DNA of 64,000 bases from Acaudatibacter sp035532115 (GCA_035532115.1 DATKRO010000088.1:1-64000); one strand, 5' to 3'. Counted from the stretch's first letter, positions 39,880 to 47,389 are shown. Numbers and translations: made by a program. Notes: generated by a model from the sequence alone, not told the origin.

Positions 39880-40595
39880 GGCGTCGTCCGCTCCTTCAAA
39901 AGCCACCCGAACAGAAGGCTCGCTGCCATGGCGCCGGCGAGTTGCGCGACGATGAACATCGGCGCCGATGTCGGCGCGATGCCGGCGAAGGTGTTCGACA
40001 CTGACCGAGCAATGGTCACCGCCGGGTTGGCGAACGAGGTCGAGGCGGTGAACCAGTAGGCCGAGGTAATGTAGAGCCCGACGATCATCGGCGTTGCGTC
40101 CGGGCGAAATCGGATCGCCCCCAGGATCGCGGCGATCAGGCCGAAGGTGGCGACGAACTCGGCGAAAGCCTGCGCCGGCCCATCGCGGAGCTTGCTCGAC
40201 ACCTGCCAGATCGGCTCGGCGAACATGGCGTGCGCGACCCAGACGCCCAGGACTCCGCCCGAGACTTGCGCGAGAACGTAGGCGCCGGCCAATCCCCAGC
40301 CGATCTCACGCCGCAAAGCAAAGACCAGAGTGACCGCCGGGTTGAAGTGGGCGCCGGAAAGCGGCCCGAAGATTGTGATCAGGACGACCAGGCCGGCGCC
40401 GGTCGCTAGAGTGTTGCCCAGGAGCGCGATGGCGACGTTGCCGCCAGCCAGGCGCTCGCCCATGATCCCTGAACCGATGACGATGGCCAACAGGAGTGCG
40501 GTCCCGAGCGCCTCGCCTGCGAAGCGGCGTGACGTCGAGAAGGCGTGTAGCGGCGGCTCCAGGCTGGCTTGGTTGGTCTCCGCCGTGTCCCGCAT
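39876..40595 (-). CDS. aqpS: MIP-family aquaglyceroporin (AqpS-like), arsenite channel
   Basis: A 239-residue major intrinsic protein with six hydrophobic segments and the two pore motifs NPA (residues 85-87, HFNPAVTL) and NPA (FANPAVTIARS). Set within an arsenic operon, it matches the role of AqpS of Sinorhizobium, which lets arsenite leave the cell down its gradient after arsenate reduction. It starts 2 bp after the LMW-type arsenate reductase and overlaps the ArsC gene by 4 bp. No ArsB or Acr3 pump is present. The symbol is by analogy. Confidence 0.87.
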   Translation of the reverse strand: MRDTAETNQASLEPPLHAFSTSRRFAGEALGTALLLAIVIGSGIMGERLAGGNVAIALLGNTLATGAGLVVLITIFGPLSGAHFNPAVTLVFALRREIGWGLAGAYVLAQVSGGVLGVWVAHAMFAEPIWQVSSKLRDGPAQAFAEFVATFGLIAAILGAIRFRPDATPMIVGLYITSAYWFTASTSFANPAVTIARSVSNTFAGIAPTSAPMFIVAQLAGAMAASLLFGWLLKERTTP

Positions 40596-40597
40596 CC

Positions 40598-41116
40598 TCA
40601 GCGCGCGGGCTCGGGCTGGCCGGTAGTCTTGCCAATCTCGTCGAGCCGCTTCTGCAGCGAGAGGCGATCGAGGCTCGAAACCGGCAGGTTGACCAGAAGA
40701 CTGATGCGGTTGTTCAGCATCCGCCAGGTGTCGGTGAACGCCAGGGCGATCTCCGCTTCGTTGCCGGTGGCCTCCGCCGGATCGGGTAGACCCCAGTGGG
40801 CGGTCATGGGCTGCCCCGGCCAAATCGGGCAGACCTCGGCGGCGGCGTTGTCGCAGACCGTGAACACGAAATCGAGCTTCGGGGCATCGGGACCGGAGAA
40901 CTCCTCCCAGCCCTTGGAGCGGAAGCCTTGCGGCATGAAGCCGTTACGCTTGAGGAGTTCCACGGTGAACGGATGGACCTCGCCCTTGGGCATCGAGCCG
41001 GCCGAATAGGCCTTGAACTTCGGCGGGCCGACCCGGTTCATGATCGCCTCGGCCATGATCGAGCGGGCCGAGTTGCCGGTGCAGAGAAATAGAACGTTGA
41101 AGGCTTCGGCGGCCAT
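40598..41116 (-). CDS. arsC: Arsenate reductase, LMW-phosphatase type
   Basis: A 172-residue protein of the low-molecular-weight tyrosine phosphatase fold used by thioredoxin-coupled arsenate reductases. The P-loop Cys12-X5-Arg18 is CTGNSARS, and two further cysteines lie in TVCDNAAAEVCP. The C-terminal 40 residues exceed the usual 130-140. It is the third gene of the operon, 12 bp after the ArsI-like gene. It performs the same reaction as the glutaredoxin-type ArsC two genes later, by an unrelated fold. Confidence 0.9.
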   Translation of the reverse strand: MAAEAFNVLFLCTGNSARSIMAEAIMNRVGPPKFKAYSAGSMPKGEVHPFTVELLKRNGFMPQGFRSKGWEEFSGPDAPKLDFVFTVCDNAAAEVCPIWPGQPMTAHWGLPDPAEATGNEAEIALAFTDTWRMLNNRISLLVNLPVSSLDRLSLQKRLDEIGKTTGQPEPAR

Positions 41117-41128
41117 GGTCCCCCTCCC

Positions 41129-41602
41129 CTAAGCACAGCAGGCGGACGCCGGCGCGGGCGCCGGGATCGCCTCGGCGGGCGCGCAGCAAGCCGCTTTGGG
41201 CGCGGCCACCGCGGAGTCGGGCTCATCCTCGCCGTAACTTGTCGCCTTGCCGAAGGTGAAGAAGGTCTCCCAGCGCAGGCCATTCGGATCATTGACCCAG
41301 GCCTTGTCCGACTGGGCGTAGCAGCAGGTTGTGGCTTCCTGGTCGCGGGTCACCTCGCCCGCGGCCTTCAGCCGGCCGGCCAACTCCGCCAGCTCCTCGG
41401 AACTCTCGACCTGGATGCCCAAGTGGTCGACACCCGCGACGTGGGCGCGATCGGAAATGGCGAAGTTCACCCGCGGATCGTCGAGCATCCATTTGGCGTA
41501 GTCGTCCTTCAGGACGACCGGCTGAGCGCCGAAAAGCGTGGAGTAGAAGCCGACAGACTTGGGAAGGTCTTCGACGGCGACGTGGACGTGCAGGCGCTTC
41601 AT
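41129..41602 (-). CDS. arsI: ArsI/CadI-family VOC metalloenzyme (likely C-As lyase)
   Basis: A 157-residue vicinal-oxygen-chelate protein. It starts MKRLHVHVAVEDLPKSVGFYS and carries metal ligands in the N-terminal His cluster, in VDHLGIQ and in LRWETFF. The adjacent cysteines Cys93-Cys94 (TTCCYAQSDKAW) are where ArsI binds trivalent organoarsenicals. This supports a C-As bond lyase over a plain cadmium protein. The tail has two more Cys pairs (KAACCAPAE, ASACCA), which could be extra thiol sites. It overlaps arsR by 4 bp. Confidence 0.87.
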   Translation of the reverse strand: MKRLHVHVAVEDLPKSVGFYSTLFGAQPVVLKDDYAKWMLDDPRVNFAISDRAHVAGVDHLGIQVESSEELAELAGRLKAAGEVTRDQEATTCCYAQSDKAWVNDPNGLRWETFFTFGKATSYGEDEPDSAVAAPKAACCAPAEAIPAPAPASACCA

Positions 41603-41961
41603 GACAGGGCTCCTTCGGGAACTCCGCAACAGGCGGAACGGGCGGCGACCTCGGCCACGGGCGCGCAGATCTCGGGACGTCCCTGGCAACAGTCTTCCGT
41701 CAGGTAGACAAGCAGCGCGCTCATGGCGTCGTAGTCGGCGGCGTAGATGATCGAGCGCCCCTCCCGCCGGCTGGTGACCAAGCCGGAGTTGGCCAGAATA
41801 GCTAGCTGGGCGGAGAGGGTGTTGGGGGTGATCTCCAGAGAGCGGGCGATCTCCCCGGCAGCCACCCCGTCCGGCCCCGCCTTCACCAGCAGACGAAACA
41901 CGGCCAGGCGGGAGTCTTGAGCGAGCGCCGAGAGTCGCTTGATAGCGGCAGTAGCTTCCAT
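41599..41961 (-). CDS. arsR: ArsR-family repressor
   Basis: A 120-residue winged-helix ArsR/SmtB protein (RLLVKAGPDGVAAGEIARSL, then NTLSAQLAILANSGLVTSRREGRSIIYAADY). Candidate arsenite-binding cysteines are in LTEDCCQGRPEICAP and in ARSACCG, near the C-terminus. It heads the operon arsR-arsI-arsC-aqpS-arsC on the minus strand. The start ATG lies immediately after a promoter with a short palindrome, so the mRNA may be leaderless. Confidence 0.93.
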   Translation of the reverse strand: MEATAAIKRLSALAQDSRLAVFRLLVKAGPDGVAAGEIARSLEITPNTLSAQLAILANSGLVTSRREGRSIIYAADYDAMSALLVYLTEDCCQGRPEICAPVAEVAARSACCGVPEGALS

Positions 41962-41963
41962 AA

Positions 41964-41996
41964 TTCCAATGTTGTGGAACTGACGAAGGAAGTCAA
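41964..41996 (-). promoter_or_regulatory. arsR promoter and operator
   Basis: On the minus strand TTGACT (41991-41996) serves as -35. A 17-bp spacer leads to AACATT (41968-41973) as a weak -10, with a predicted start at or next to the arsR ATG (41961). The perfect inverted repeat TTCCA-CAACAT-TGGAA at 41964-41979 overlaps the -10, a natural ArsR binding site. Boxes and symmetry are seen; leaderless transcription is inferred. Confidence 0.5.
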
Positions 41997-42179
41997 GAGG
42001 GCGGACGCGCGCGGCAGCGAAGAGCCCGCCGCATTCGAGACCGGCGACGCAGCTTGGCGAACCCCAGGTGGCTGGAGCGCCTCAAGTCGTGAGAACGAAA
42101 GCGAAAGAGAAGTAGAACCTTCGTGTGCAATCCGTGCACACGCGCGCTGCTAACTATTTGATTATATTAATAACTCTGT

Positions 42180-42212
42180 CCAGTCCATCATCGGGGCGAT
42201 GCACAATCTATG
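42180..42212. repeat. Right attachment-site repeat, dusA remnant (copy 2)
   Basis: Second copy of the dusA 5'-end sequence, 29/33 identical to 35858-35890 and still able to encode RLCIAPMMDW on the minus strand. It is surrounded by AT-rich DNA and followed 3 bp later by an integrase remnant. It marks the right end of the metal-resistance island and the start of a second, decayed element. Confidence 0.8.
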
Positions 42213-42215
42213 TGA

Positions 42216-42792
42216 GTGATTTTGCGCCTGTTTTTCCATATACTTCAACCCGTTGAGCCGTGGCGTGTACACCGATTTTGCGATGCCGTACGGCGTTTTC
42301 TCGCCATGGTTTTCCCGATGTCCCGCATCGTAAGATTCGCGATCGCCACCGCCGTGCGGCAGAAGGAGATTTGCCGCGTGACATGGAACGATTTGAATCG
42401 CCGGACCAAGATGCTCCTGATCCGGGACCGCAAGGACTGGAGGGCCAAGAAAGGCAACGATCAGCGTATCCCACTGCTCGCCGTGTCCGGCTATGACGCG
42501 ATGGCGCTTACCGAAGACCAGAGGGCGATCCGGGCCACCGATGACGTGCGCACCTTCCCTGTAATCACAAGTCCATCAGCGCCCGGTTCACTCGGACCTA
42601 TCAGGAACTTGAGATCGAGAATCTTCACTTTCACGATCTGCGGCACGAAGGAACTAGCCGGCTGTCGAAGCGGGGTTTGAAATCCAGCAAGTCGCTCTGG
42701 TCACCGGTCACAAAGACTTGGAGAAGCTGCGCCGGTATACCCATCTGACGCCAGAGGCGCTTCACACCATCGCCGCCAACCGGGCGGCATGA
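42216..42792 (+). pseudogene. Tyrosine integrase remnant (dusA-type), frameshifted
   Basis: Three segments in shifting frames read as the catalytic domain of a phage-type tyrosine integrase. The first is IVRFAIATAVRQKEICRVTWNDL with RKDWRAKKGNDQRIPLL. The second is ISARFTRTYQELEIENLHFHDLRHEGTSRL. The third is FEIQQVALVTGHKDLEKLRRYTHLTPEALH up to the stop at 42790. Frameshifts fall near 42560 and 42675. The catalytic Arg, the HDLRHEG block and the final Tyr are all still recognisable, but the N-terminal DNA-binding part is missing or unrecognisable. The sequence is like integrases found at dusA, matching the adjacent repeat. Confidence 0.8.
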
Positions 42793-42829
42793 GTCTGGGA
42801 CTCTGGCGCCAGTCTGATCGCTTCGTGCC

Positions 42830-42858
42830 GTTCGAGGTCGCAAAATGCGACCTCGAAC
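42830..42858. terminator. Hairpin downstream of the integrase remnant
   Basis: A perfect 12-bp inverted repeat GTTCGAGGTCGC / GCGACCTCGAAC around a 5-base loop AAAAT, starting 38 bp after the integrase stop. There is no T tract on either side, so it is at best a weak terminator. It could equally be a recombination or protein-binding site. Confidence 0.35.
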
Positions 42859-42897
42859 ACCAGTCGAAAGCGCCCCGGGCGCGTCGGGCGACACCAC

Positions 42898-42977
42898 AAG
42901 CGAAATTCGGCGCCGCATAAAAAGCGAAAAATGATACGACGCAATAAGCGAAATATGGTACAGCACAAAAAGCGAAA
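42898..42977. repeat. Four 24-bp iterons upstream of the Fic gene
   Basis: The octamer AAGCGAAA occurs at 42898, 42922, 42946 and 42970, spaced by exactly 24 bp each time, with AT-rich variable bases between copies. The last copy ends 26 bp before the Fic ATG. Exact spacing and position suggest cooperative binding sites, most likely for the winged-helix domain of the Fic protein itself. A replication-type iteron array is less likely, because no Rep gene is present. Confidence 0.7.
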
Positions 42978-43003
42978 ACTTATCCACTTTGGGAAGCCCA
43001 ACC

Positions 43004-44542
43004 ATGGCCACGCCGCAAGAACGTTTAGCCGGCGCCCTGGAAGCCCTCCACCGCCTCCAAAGCCAAGGCCGTCAAACGATCCGCTCGGAAGATCTCAAGC
43101 GCGCCGAACGCGAGCTGCTGGTCAAGAACGGCTTCCTCCAGGCGGTCATGAAAGGCTGGTACATCCCGGCGCGCCCCGATCTCGCCGACGGGGAGAGCAC
43201 CGCCTGGTACGCTTCCTACTGGGACTTCGTCCGGGAATATCTTACCGAACGCTTCGACGCCCAATGGGCTCTTTCGCCCGAGCAGTCCCTCTTGCTTCAC
43301 GCTGGCGAGTGGACGGTGCCCACCCAGCTGCTCGTCCGGGCGCGTGGCGGCCGGAACCAGATGACACGGTTCCTGCACGGAACCTCAGTGCTCGACGTCA
43401 ATCTGGCGCCTCCTGCCGGTGAGGACCTAGCCGAGCTTCGCGGCCTTCGCCTTTACACGCCCAAGGCGGCTCTGATTGCGGCGTCCCCGCAGGTCTTCAC
43501 CAAACAGCCGATGGCCCTGCGAACGGTCCTGGCCACCCAGCGCGATGCGTCCGCCGTCCTCGGGCGCCTGTTGGAAGGCGGGCATTCGGTGATCGCCGGC
43601 CGGATCGCCGGCGCCTTCCGCAACGTCGGTCGCGACCGAGAGGCCGATGCGATCCTCAGCGCGATGCGCGCCGCCGGCTACGAGGTCCGCGAGAAGGACC
43701 CCTTTGACGCCCGCCTGCCGCACAGCCCCTACCGCCGTGATCCATCGCCCTACGTCCATCGCATCCGACTGATGTGGGAGACGATGCGGGGCGAGATCCC
43801 CGGCCGCTTTCCACAGCCGCCAGGGCGGCCCAATGACCTCGAAGGCTATCTCAAGGCCGTCGATGACATCTACGTGACCGACGCCTACCATTCGCTCTCG
43901 ATCGAGGGCTACGCGGTCAACCCCGAGTTGATCGAACGCGTCCGGCGCGGCGACTGGAACCCGCAGGAGAACGAGGCCGACAAGCAACACAGGGACGCCA
44001 TGGCGGCCCGCGGCTACTGGCAAGCCTTCAACGCCGTCAAGAGCAGCGTGCGCCGAGTGCTCGCTGGGGAAAACCCGGGCCTCGTCGCCGACCAGGAGCA
44101 CGGCGACTGGTATCGCGAGCTCTTTGCGCCGAGCGTCGCGGCGGGCCTCGTCAAGGCCGCGAACCTGGCCGGCTACCGTAACAGCCCCGTCCATATCCGT
44201 CGCTCACGCCATGTGCCGCTGAACGCCGAGGCTGTCCGCGATGCGATGCCGGCCTTCTTCGAGCTTTTGACCGAAGAATCCGAGCCCGCCGTCCGCGTGG
44301 TGCTCGGTCATTTCATCTTCGTCTACATCCACCCCTACCCCGATGGGAACGGCCGGACAGGCCGCTTGCTAATGAACGTCATGATGGCGGCGGGCGGCTA
44401 TCCCTGGACGGTGATCCCCGTGCAGGCCCGCGACCTCTACATGGCCGCCCTGGAGGCGGCCAGCGTCGGCGGTGACATCGTGCCCTTCATCACCTTCCTG
44501 GCGGAGCAGATCGGCCGTCCCGCCCCCGTCCACCCGCGATAG
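43004..44542 (+). CDS. Winged-helix/Fic-domain fusion protein
   Basis: A 512-residue protein. The N-terminus is a winged-helix-like region similar to AbiEi-type antitoxin regulators (QTIRSEDLKRAERELLVKNG, then AVMKGWYIPARPD). The C-terminal half is a Fic domain with catalytic HPYPDGNGRTGR (His443 to Arg454). An inhibitory-helix motif [S/T]xxxE[G/N] occurs at Ser297-Glu301-Gly302 (SLSIEGY), which marks a class II Fic enzyme with a built-in lock. Fic domains usually AMPylate protein targets. I use the ATG at 43004, seven bases after GGGAAG. The four iterons directly upstream suggest it regulates itself. Confidence 0.87.
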   Translation: MATPQERLAGALEALHRLQSQGRQTIRSEDLKRAERELLVKNGFLQAVMKGWYIPARPDLADGESTAWYASYWDFVREYLTERFDAQWALSPEQSLLLHAGEWTVPTQLLVRARGGRNQMTRFLHGTSVLDVNLAPPAGEDLAELRGLRLYTPKAALIAASPQVFTKQPMALRTVLATQRDASAVLGRLLEGGHSVIAGRIAGAFRNVGRDREADAILSAMRAAGYEVREKDPFDARLPHSPYRRDPSPYVHRIRLMWETMRGEIPGRFPQPPGRPNDLEGYLKAVDDIYVTDAYHSLSIEGYAVNPELIERVRRGDWNPQENEADKQHRDAMAARGYWQAFNAVKSSVRRVLAGENPGLVADQEHGDWYRELFAPSVAAGLVKAANLAGYRNSPVHIRRSRHVPLNAEAVRDAMPAFFELLTEESEPAVRVVLGHFIFVYIHPYPDGNGRTGRLLMNVMMAAGGYPWTVIPVQARDLYMAALEAASVGGDIVPFITFLAEQIGRPAPVHPR

Positions 44543-44726
44543 AGGCGGGGGCATTTCCCAGAGCGTGAGAGTCGTGCGATGCTTCCATTCGTGCTGAAGC
44601 TGCGCATTCCAGTGATCGTGGGCGGCCCAGGCCGACCGCGAGCGGGGCTTGAGTTTGGCTGGCTTCCGCCTTTGGCGAGCTGCTGCCCTGGAACCGGGAG
44701 ACCATCCCCCGGCTCACCGCACCCAA

Positions 44727-44966
44727 ATGACCACGCAGCGCAACAAGGTCCATCACGTCTGGACCGTTGCCGTCGTGGCGCGTGATCTCGGCGTCGACGA
44801 GGACCTCATCCACGAACTGACGCTGGCCCTCGAATCCGAGGATGGCCTCATCTGGGTCTACGATGTCGACAACGAGGACGGGACCCTCGCCTTCACCGAC
44901 GAGGGAATCGAGCAGGTCCGCCTTCTGCTTGCAGAACACCACCGCAGCACCCGCGCGCCGGACTGA
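44727..44966 (+). CDS. Conserved small protein downstream of the Fic gene
   Basis: A 79-residue acidic protein. The core VARDLGVDEDLIHELTLALESEDGLIWVYD, followed by GTLAFTDEGIEQVRLLL, has the look of a small folded domain recurring as a hypothetical protein in sphingomonads and relatives. The ATG at 44727 is preferred because the upstream part of the open frame is low-complexity. It lies 184 bp after the Fic gene on the same strand. A functional link, such as partner or antitoxin, is possible but unproven. Confidence 0.6.
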   Translation: MTTQRNKVHHVWTVAVVARDLGVDEDLIHELTLALESEDGLIWVYDVDNEDGTLAFTDEGIEQVRLLLAEHHRSTRAPD

Positions 44967-45122
44967 CCGCTGCGCCCGTCAAAGCCGGCTCCCAACCGCG
45001 GCCTTCACCGGCAGGAAACGCCGACCCTTTGGAATCACATCCGAACCCGGCCATCCAGCCTCTGCGGAATTCTGGGTGCGAGTTTTAGGGGTTCAATGCA
45101 CTCTAGTGCGAGTCGAGCCGGC

Positions 45123-45393
45123 CTATGCGCGCCCTCGGATGGTGGCCCGGCCGTCGCTTACCAGCTTTTCCGCCAACGCCCTGAACACCAGATCCTTCTT
45201 GGCGCTCATGATCGCAATAGCGGTGCGGCCATCGGGTCCTGGGATGTCGCCGCGTGCGCCGTACCGCGCCAGCATCTCGAACCAGCGCGCTGCCCTTCTT
45301 GAGCATCAAGTGGTACGCTGTCATGCCGACCGCACCGCCGAAGCGCTGGTGAAGTCGGGCCAGGCGGGCGCCGTGCGCGATCACATCGACCAC
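45123..45393 (-). pseudogene. Ankyrin-repeat gene remnant
   Basis: On the minus strand, VVDVIAHGARLARLHQ and GMTAYHLMLKKGS in one frame connect to RWFEMLARYGARGDIPGPDG and RTAIAIMSAKKDL in another, ending at a stop at 45123. The consensus of ankyrin repeats (G.TAYHLM and DGRTAIAIM) is visible in both. One extra base near 45300 explains the shift. It lies in the degraded region right of the Fic gene. The remaining 44967-45122 and 45394-45579 hold nothing I can recognise. Confidence 0.5.
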
Positions 45394-45579
45394 CTGGCGA
45401 GCGGCGGCTACGCTTGAGGTTCAAGTGCAAGGCGGTGGTGCGCCGGCCCCGTCCCGCAATCGCGCTCACCCACCGCCACGTGGCGTCCCAACGGCGCGTC
45501 GCCGCTTCCCTCGTGGTGCGCGCTCGCCGCCGCGGGTAAGCTTCGCGCGGCAACCTGGCTTCGCCTGATCGGAACTCCC

Positions 45580-46335
45580 ATGAACACCGTCCTCGTCACC
45601 GGATGCTCCTCCGGCTTCGGCCTCGACACCGCCGGCTTCTTCCTGGAGAGAGGCTGGACGGTGATCGCCACCATGCGGGCCCCGCGCGAAGGTCTGCTGC
45701 CGCCCTCGGACCACCTGCGCGTCCTGCCGCTCGACGTTACCGATGCCGGCAGCATCGCGCGCGCGGTCGGGGCCGCCGGCCCCATCGACGTGCTGGTCAA
45801 CAACGCCGGCGTCGGCATGGTCGGCCCGCTCGAGGGCGTCTCGATGGACAAGATCCGCGAGCTCATCGAGACCAACACCCTGGGCGCCATCGCCATGACC
45901 CAAGCCGTGCTGCCGCAAATGCGCGAGCAGGGCTCGGGCGTGATCGTCAACGTGACCTCGGGCGTCACCTTCCAGCCGCTGCCGCTGATGTCGATCTACA
46001 CGGCCAGCAAGGCCGCGGTGAACGCCTTCAGCGAATCGGTGGCGCTGGAGCTGGCGCCGCTGGGCATTCGGGTCCGCATCGTCATCCCGGGTCGGGCGCC
46101 CGAAACGCCCTTCGGCGACAACGCCCGCGGTCGCATGGGCCTCAACATCCCCGACGCCTACCAGGCCCTGGGGGCGCAGATGCTGGCCCGCTTTGGCGCC
46201 GGCGGCGACGTCACCTACTCGCGCGACGTTTCCGAAGCCGTCTGGCGCGCCGCCACCGACCCCACCTGCCCCATGCGACTACCAGCCGGCGCGGACGCAG
46301 TCGCACGCGCTGGGGCGGTTACGCCGCTGGCTTGA
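45580..46335 (+). CDS. SDR-family oxidoreductase
   Basis: A 251-residue short-chain dehydrogenase. The cofactor motif TGCSSGFG begins near residue 7, NNAGVG near residue 76, the catalytic Ser lies in VNVTSG, and the YxxxK pair is YTASK near residue 148. It is preceded by a normal spacer and no operon partner. The fold is certain. The substrate is not. Confidence 0.9.
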   Translation: MNTVLVTGCSSGFGLDTAGFFLERGWTVIATMRAPREGLLPPSDHLRVLPLDVTDAGSIARAVGAAGPIDVLVNNAGVGMVGPLEGVSMDKIRELIETNTLGAIAMTQAVLPQMREQGSGVIVNVTSGVTFQPLPLMSIYTASKAAVNAFSESVALELAPLGIRVRIVIPGRAPETPFGDNARGRMGLNIPDAYQALGAQMLARFGAGGDVTYSRDVSEAVWRAATDPTCPMRLPAGADAVARAGAVTPLA

Positions 46336-46600
46336 GGGCGCGCCGGACAAGGGCGCCGCGGCGCGAACAGGTCCGTTTCACCGCCCGGCGCCGACGGCCT
46401 CGCGAGTCGCATCCAGATAGTTGCTTCGTCCAGGACAGGCCGCGTCGCGTGAGGTCGGCGTCTCGGTCGGAGCCCCTGGCGCCGCGAACTTGGTCCAAAG
46501 AGCGCGACGCCAAGGCGGCCATGATGGCGCGCCCGCCCGGTTGCCAAGCTGCGCTGGGCGCAGATGATGGCGCAACGGCCCGATTCCGCGGGGGAGCCCC

Positions 46601-47161
46601 ATGTCAGACATCGCCGAGCGCCAGCTGTCCGAGAGCCTCATCGGCAAGCCCTACGACGCCCTGTCGCCGATCCAGAAGAGCGTCGTCGACCTCGTGGCCG
46701 CCGAACGGCCGACCCGCGAGCATCCCGCCCTCGCCGCCGACGAGCGCACCTTTTGGGAGCGGCTGGCTGATCGGGTGGCGGCGGTGGGCGGCTCGTGGGG
46801 TTTCATCTTCGGCTTCTTCGTGGTGCTGGCGGGCTGGATCCTTCTCAACGCCACCCTGGGTACCCGGCGCGCCTTCGATCCCTATCCCTACATCTTCCTC
46901 AACCTGATGCTCTCGATGCTGGCGGCCATCCAGGCGCCGGTGATCATGATGAGCCAGAACCGCGCCTCGGCGAAGGACCGCGAGGCGGCCGAGCACGACT
47001 ATGTCGTCAACCTGCGCAGCGAACTGGAGGTCATGCATCTGCACGACAAGCTCGACGCCGTGCGCGAGCAGCAACTCGGAACCCTGGTCCGCGGCCAGAG
47101 CGAGACCATCGAACTCCTGAAGCAGCAGATCGCCGCCCTGGCGACGCGGCTCGACGCCTGA
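46601..47161 (+). CDS. DUF1003 family membrane protein
   Basis: A 186-residue DUF1003 protein. The family core is visible: ERLADRVAAVGGSWGFIFGF, then LVLAGWILLNA-like hydrophobic segments, and DPYPYIFLNLMLSMLAAIQAPVIMMSQNRASAKDR. Two transmembrane helices lie at about residues 65-85 and 100-122, followed by a C-terminal coiled-coil (HLHDKLDAVREQQLGTLV). The ATG at 46601 follows GGGGGAG. The 265 bp upstream (46336-46600) show no gene. The function of the family is unknown. Confidence 0.88.
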   Translation: MSDIAERQLSESLIGKPYDALSPIQKSVVDLVAAERPTREHPALAADERTFWERLADRVAAVGGSWGFIFGFFVVLAGWILLNATLGTRRAFDPYPYIFLNLMLSMLAAIQAPVIMMSQNRASAKDREAAEHDYVVNLRSELEVMHLHDKLDAVREQQLGTLVRGQSETIELLKQQIAALATRLDA

Positions 47162-47167
47162 GCCGGG

Positions 47168-47389
47168 TTAGCGCGGGCGCCGGCCCGGACCGGGCGCCCG
47201 CGGCGCCACGCGGTCGACGCGGAACAGCGGCTGGCCGTATTCCAGCACCTCGACCCCGACATGGTGGCCCGACTCGCCCAGGATGCGCTCCGCCATCTCG
47301 CGCGCGCGGTCCTCGTCCCGGGTGCAGACGACGAGGAGGTGGCGCACCTTGGAGCGGTCGTCGGTGACGATCAGCTGAAAGTCCCGCAT
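47168..47389 (-). CDS. Small conserved protein, stress-type alpha/beta fold
   Basis: A 73-residue protein when started at the ATG at 47389 (MRDFQLIVTDDRSKVRHLLVVCTRDED). The visible pattern is strand, helix (AREMAERILGES), strand (VGVEVLEYGQPLFRVD) and a basic tail. A longer frame to 47449 adds only an Arg-rich stretch. It is convergent with the DUF1003 gene, 6 bp apart. I do not recognise a family. Confidence 0.55.
   Translation of the reverse strand: MRDFQLIVTDDRSKVRHLLVVCTRDEDRAREMAERILGESGHHVGVEVLEYGQPLFRVDRVAPRAPGPGRRPR

Noticed and set aside
42898..42977. CRISPR array
   Set aside because: The repeat core is only 8 bp with a 24-bp period and there are no cas genes; it fits an operator iteron instead.
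42631..43011. Minus-strand open frame with an eight-residue periodic sequence
   Set aside because: It is the antisense translation of the 24-bp iterons and of the integrase remnant.
44967..45122. Possible third dusA-end repeat marking the right edge of the second element
   Set aside because: Searched by eye up to 45580 and no copy of the 33-bp site was found.
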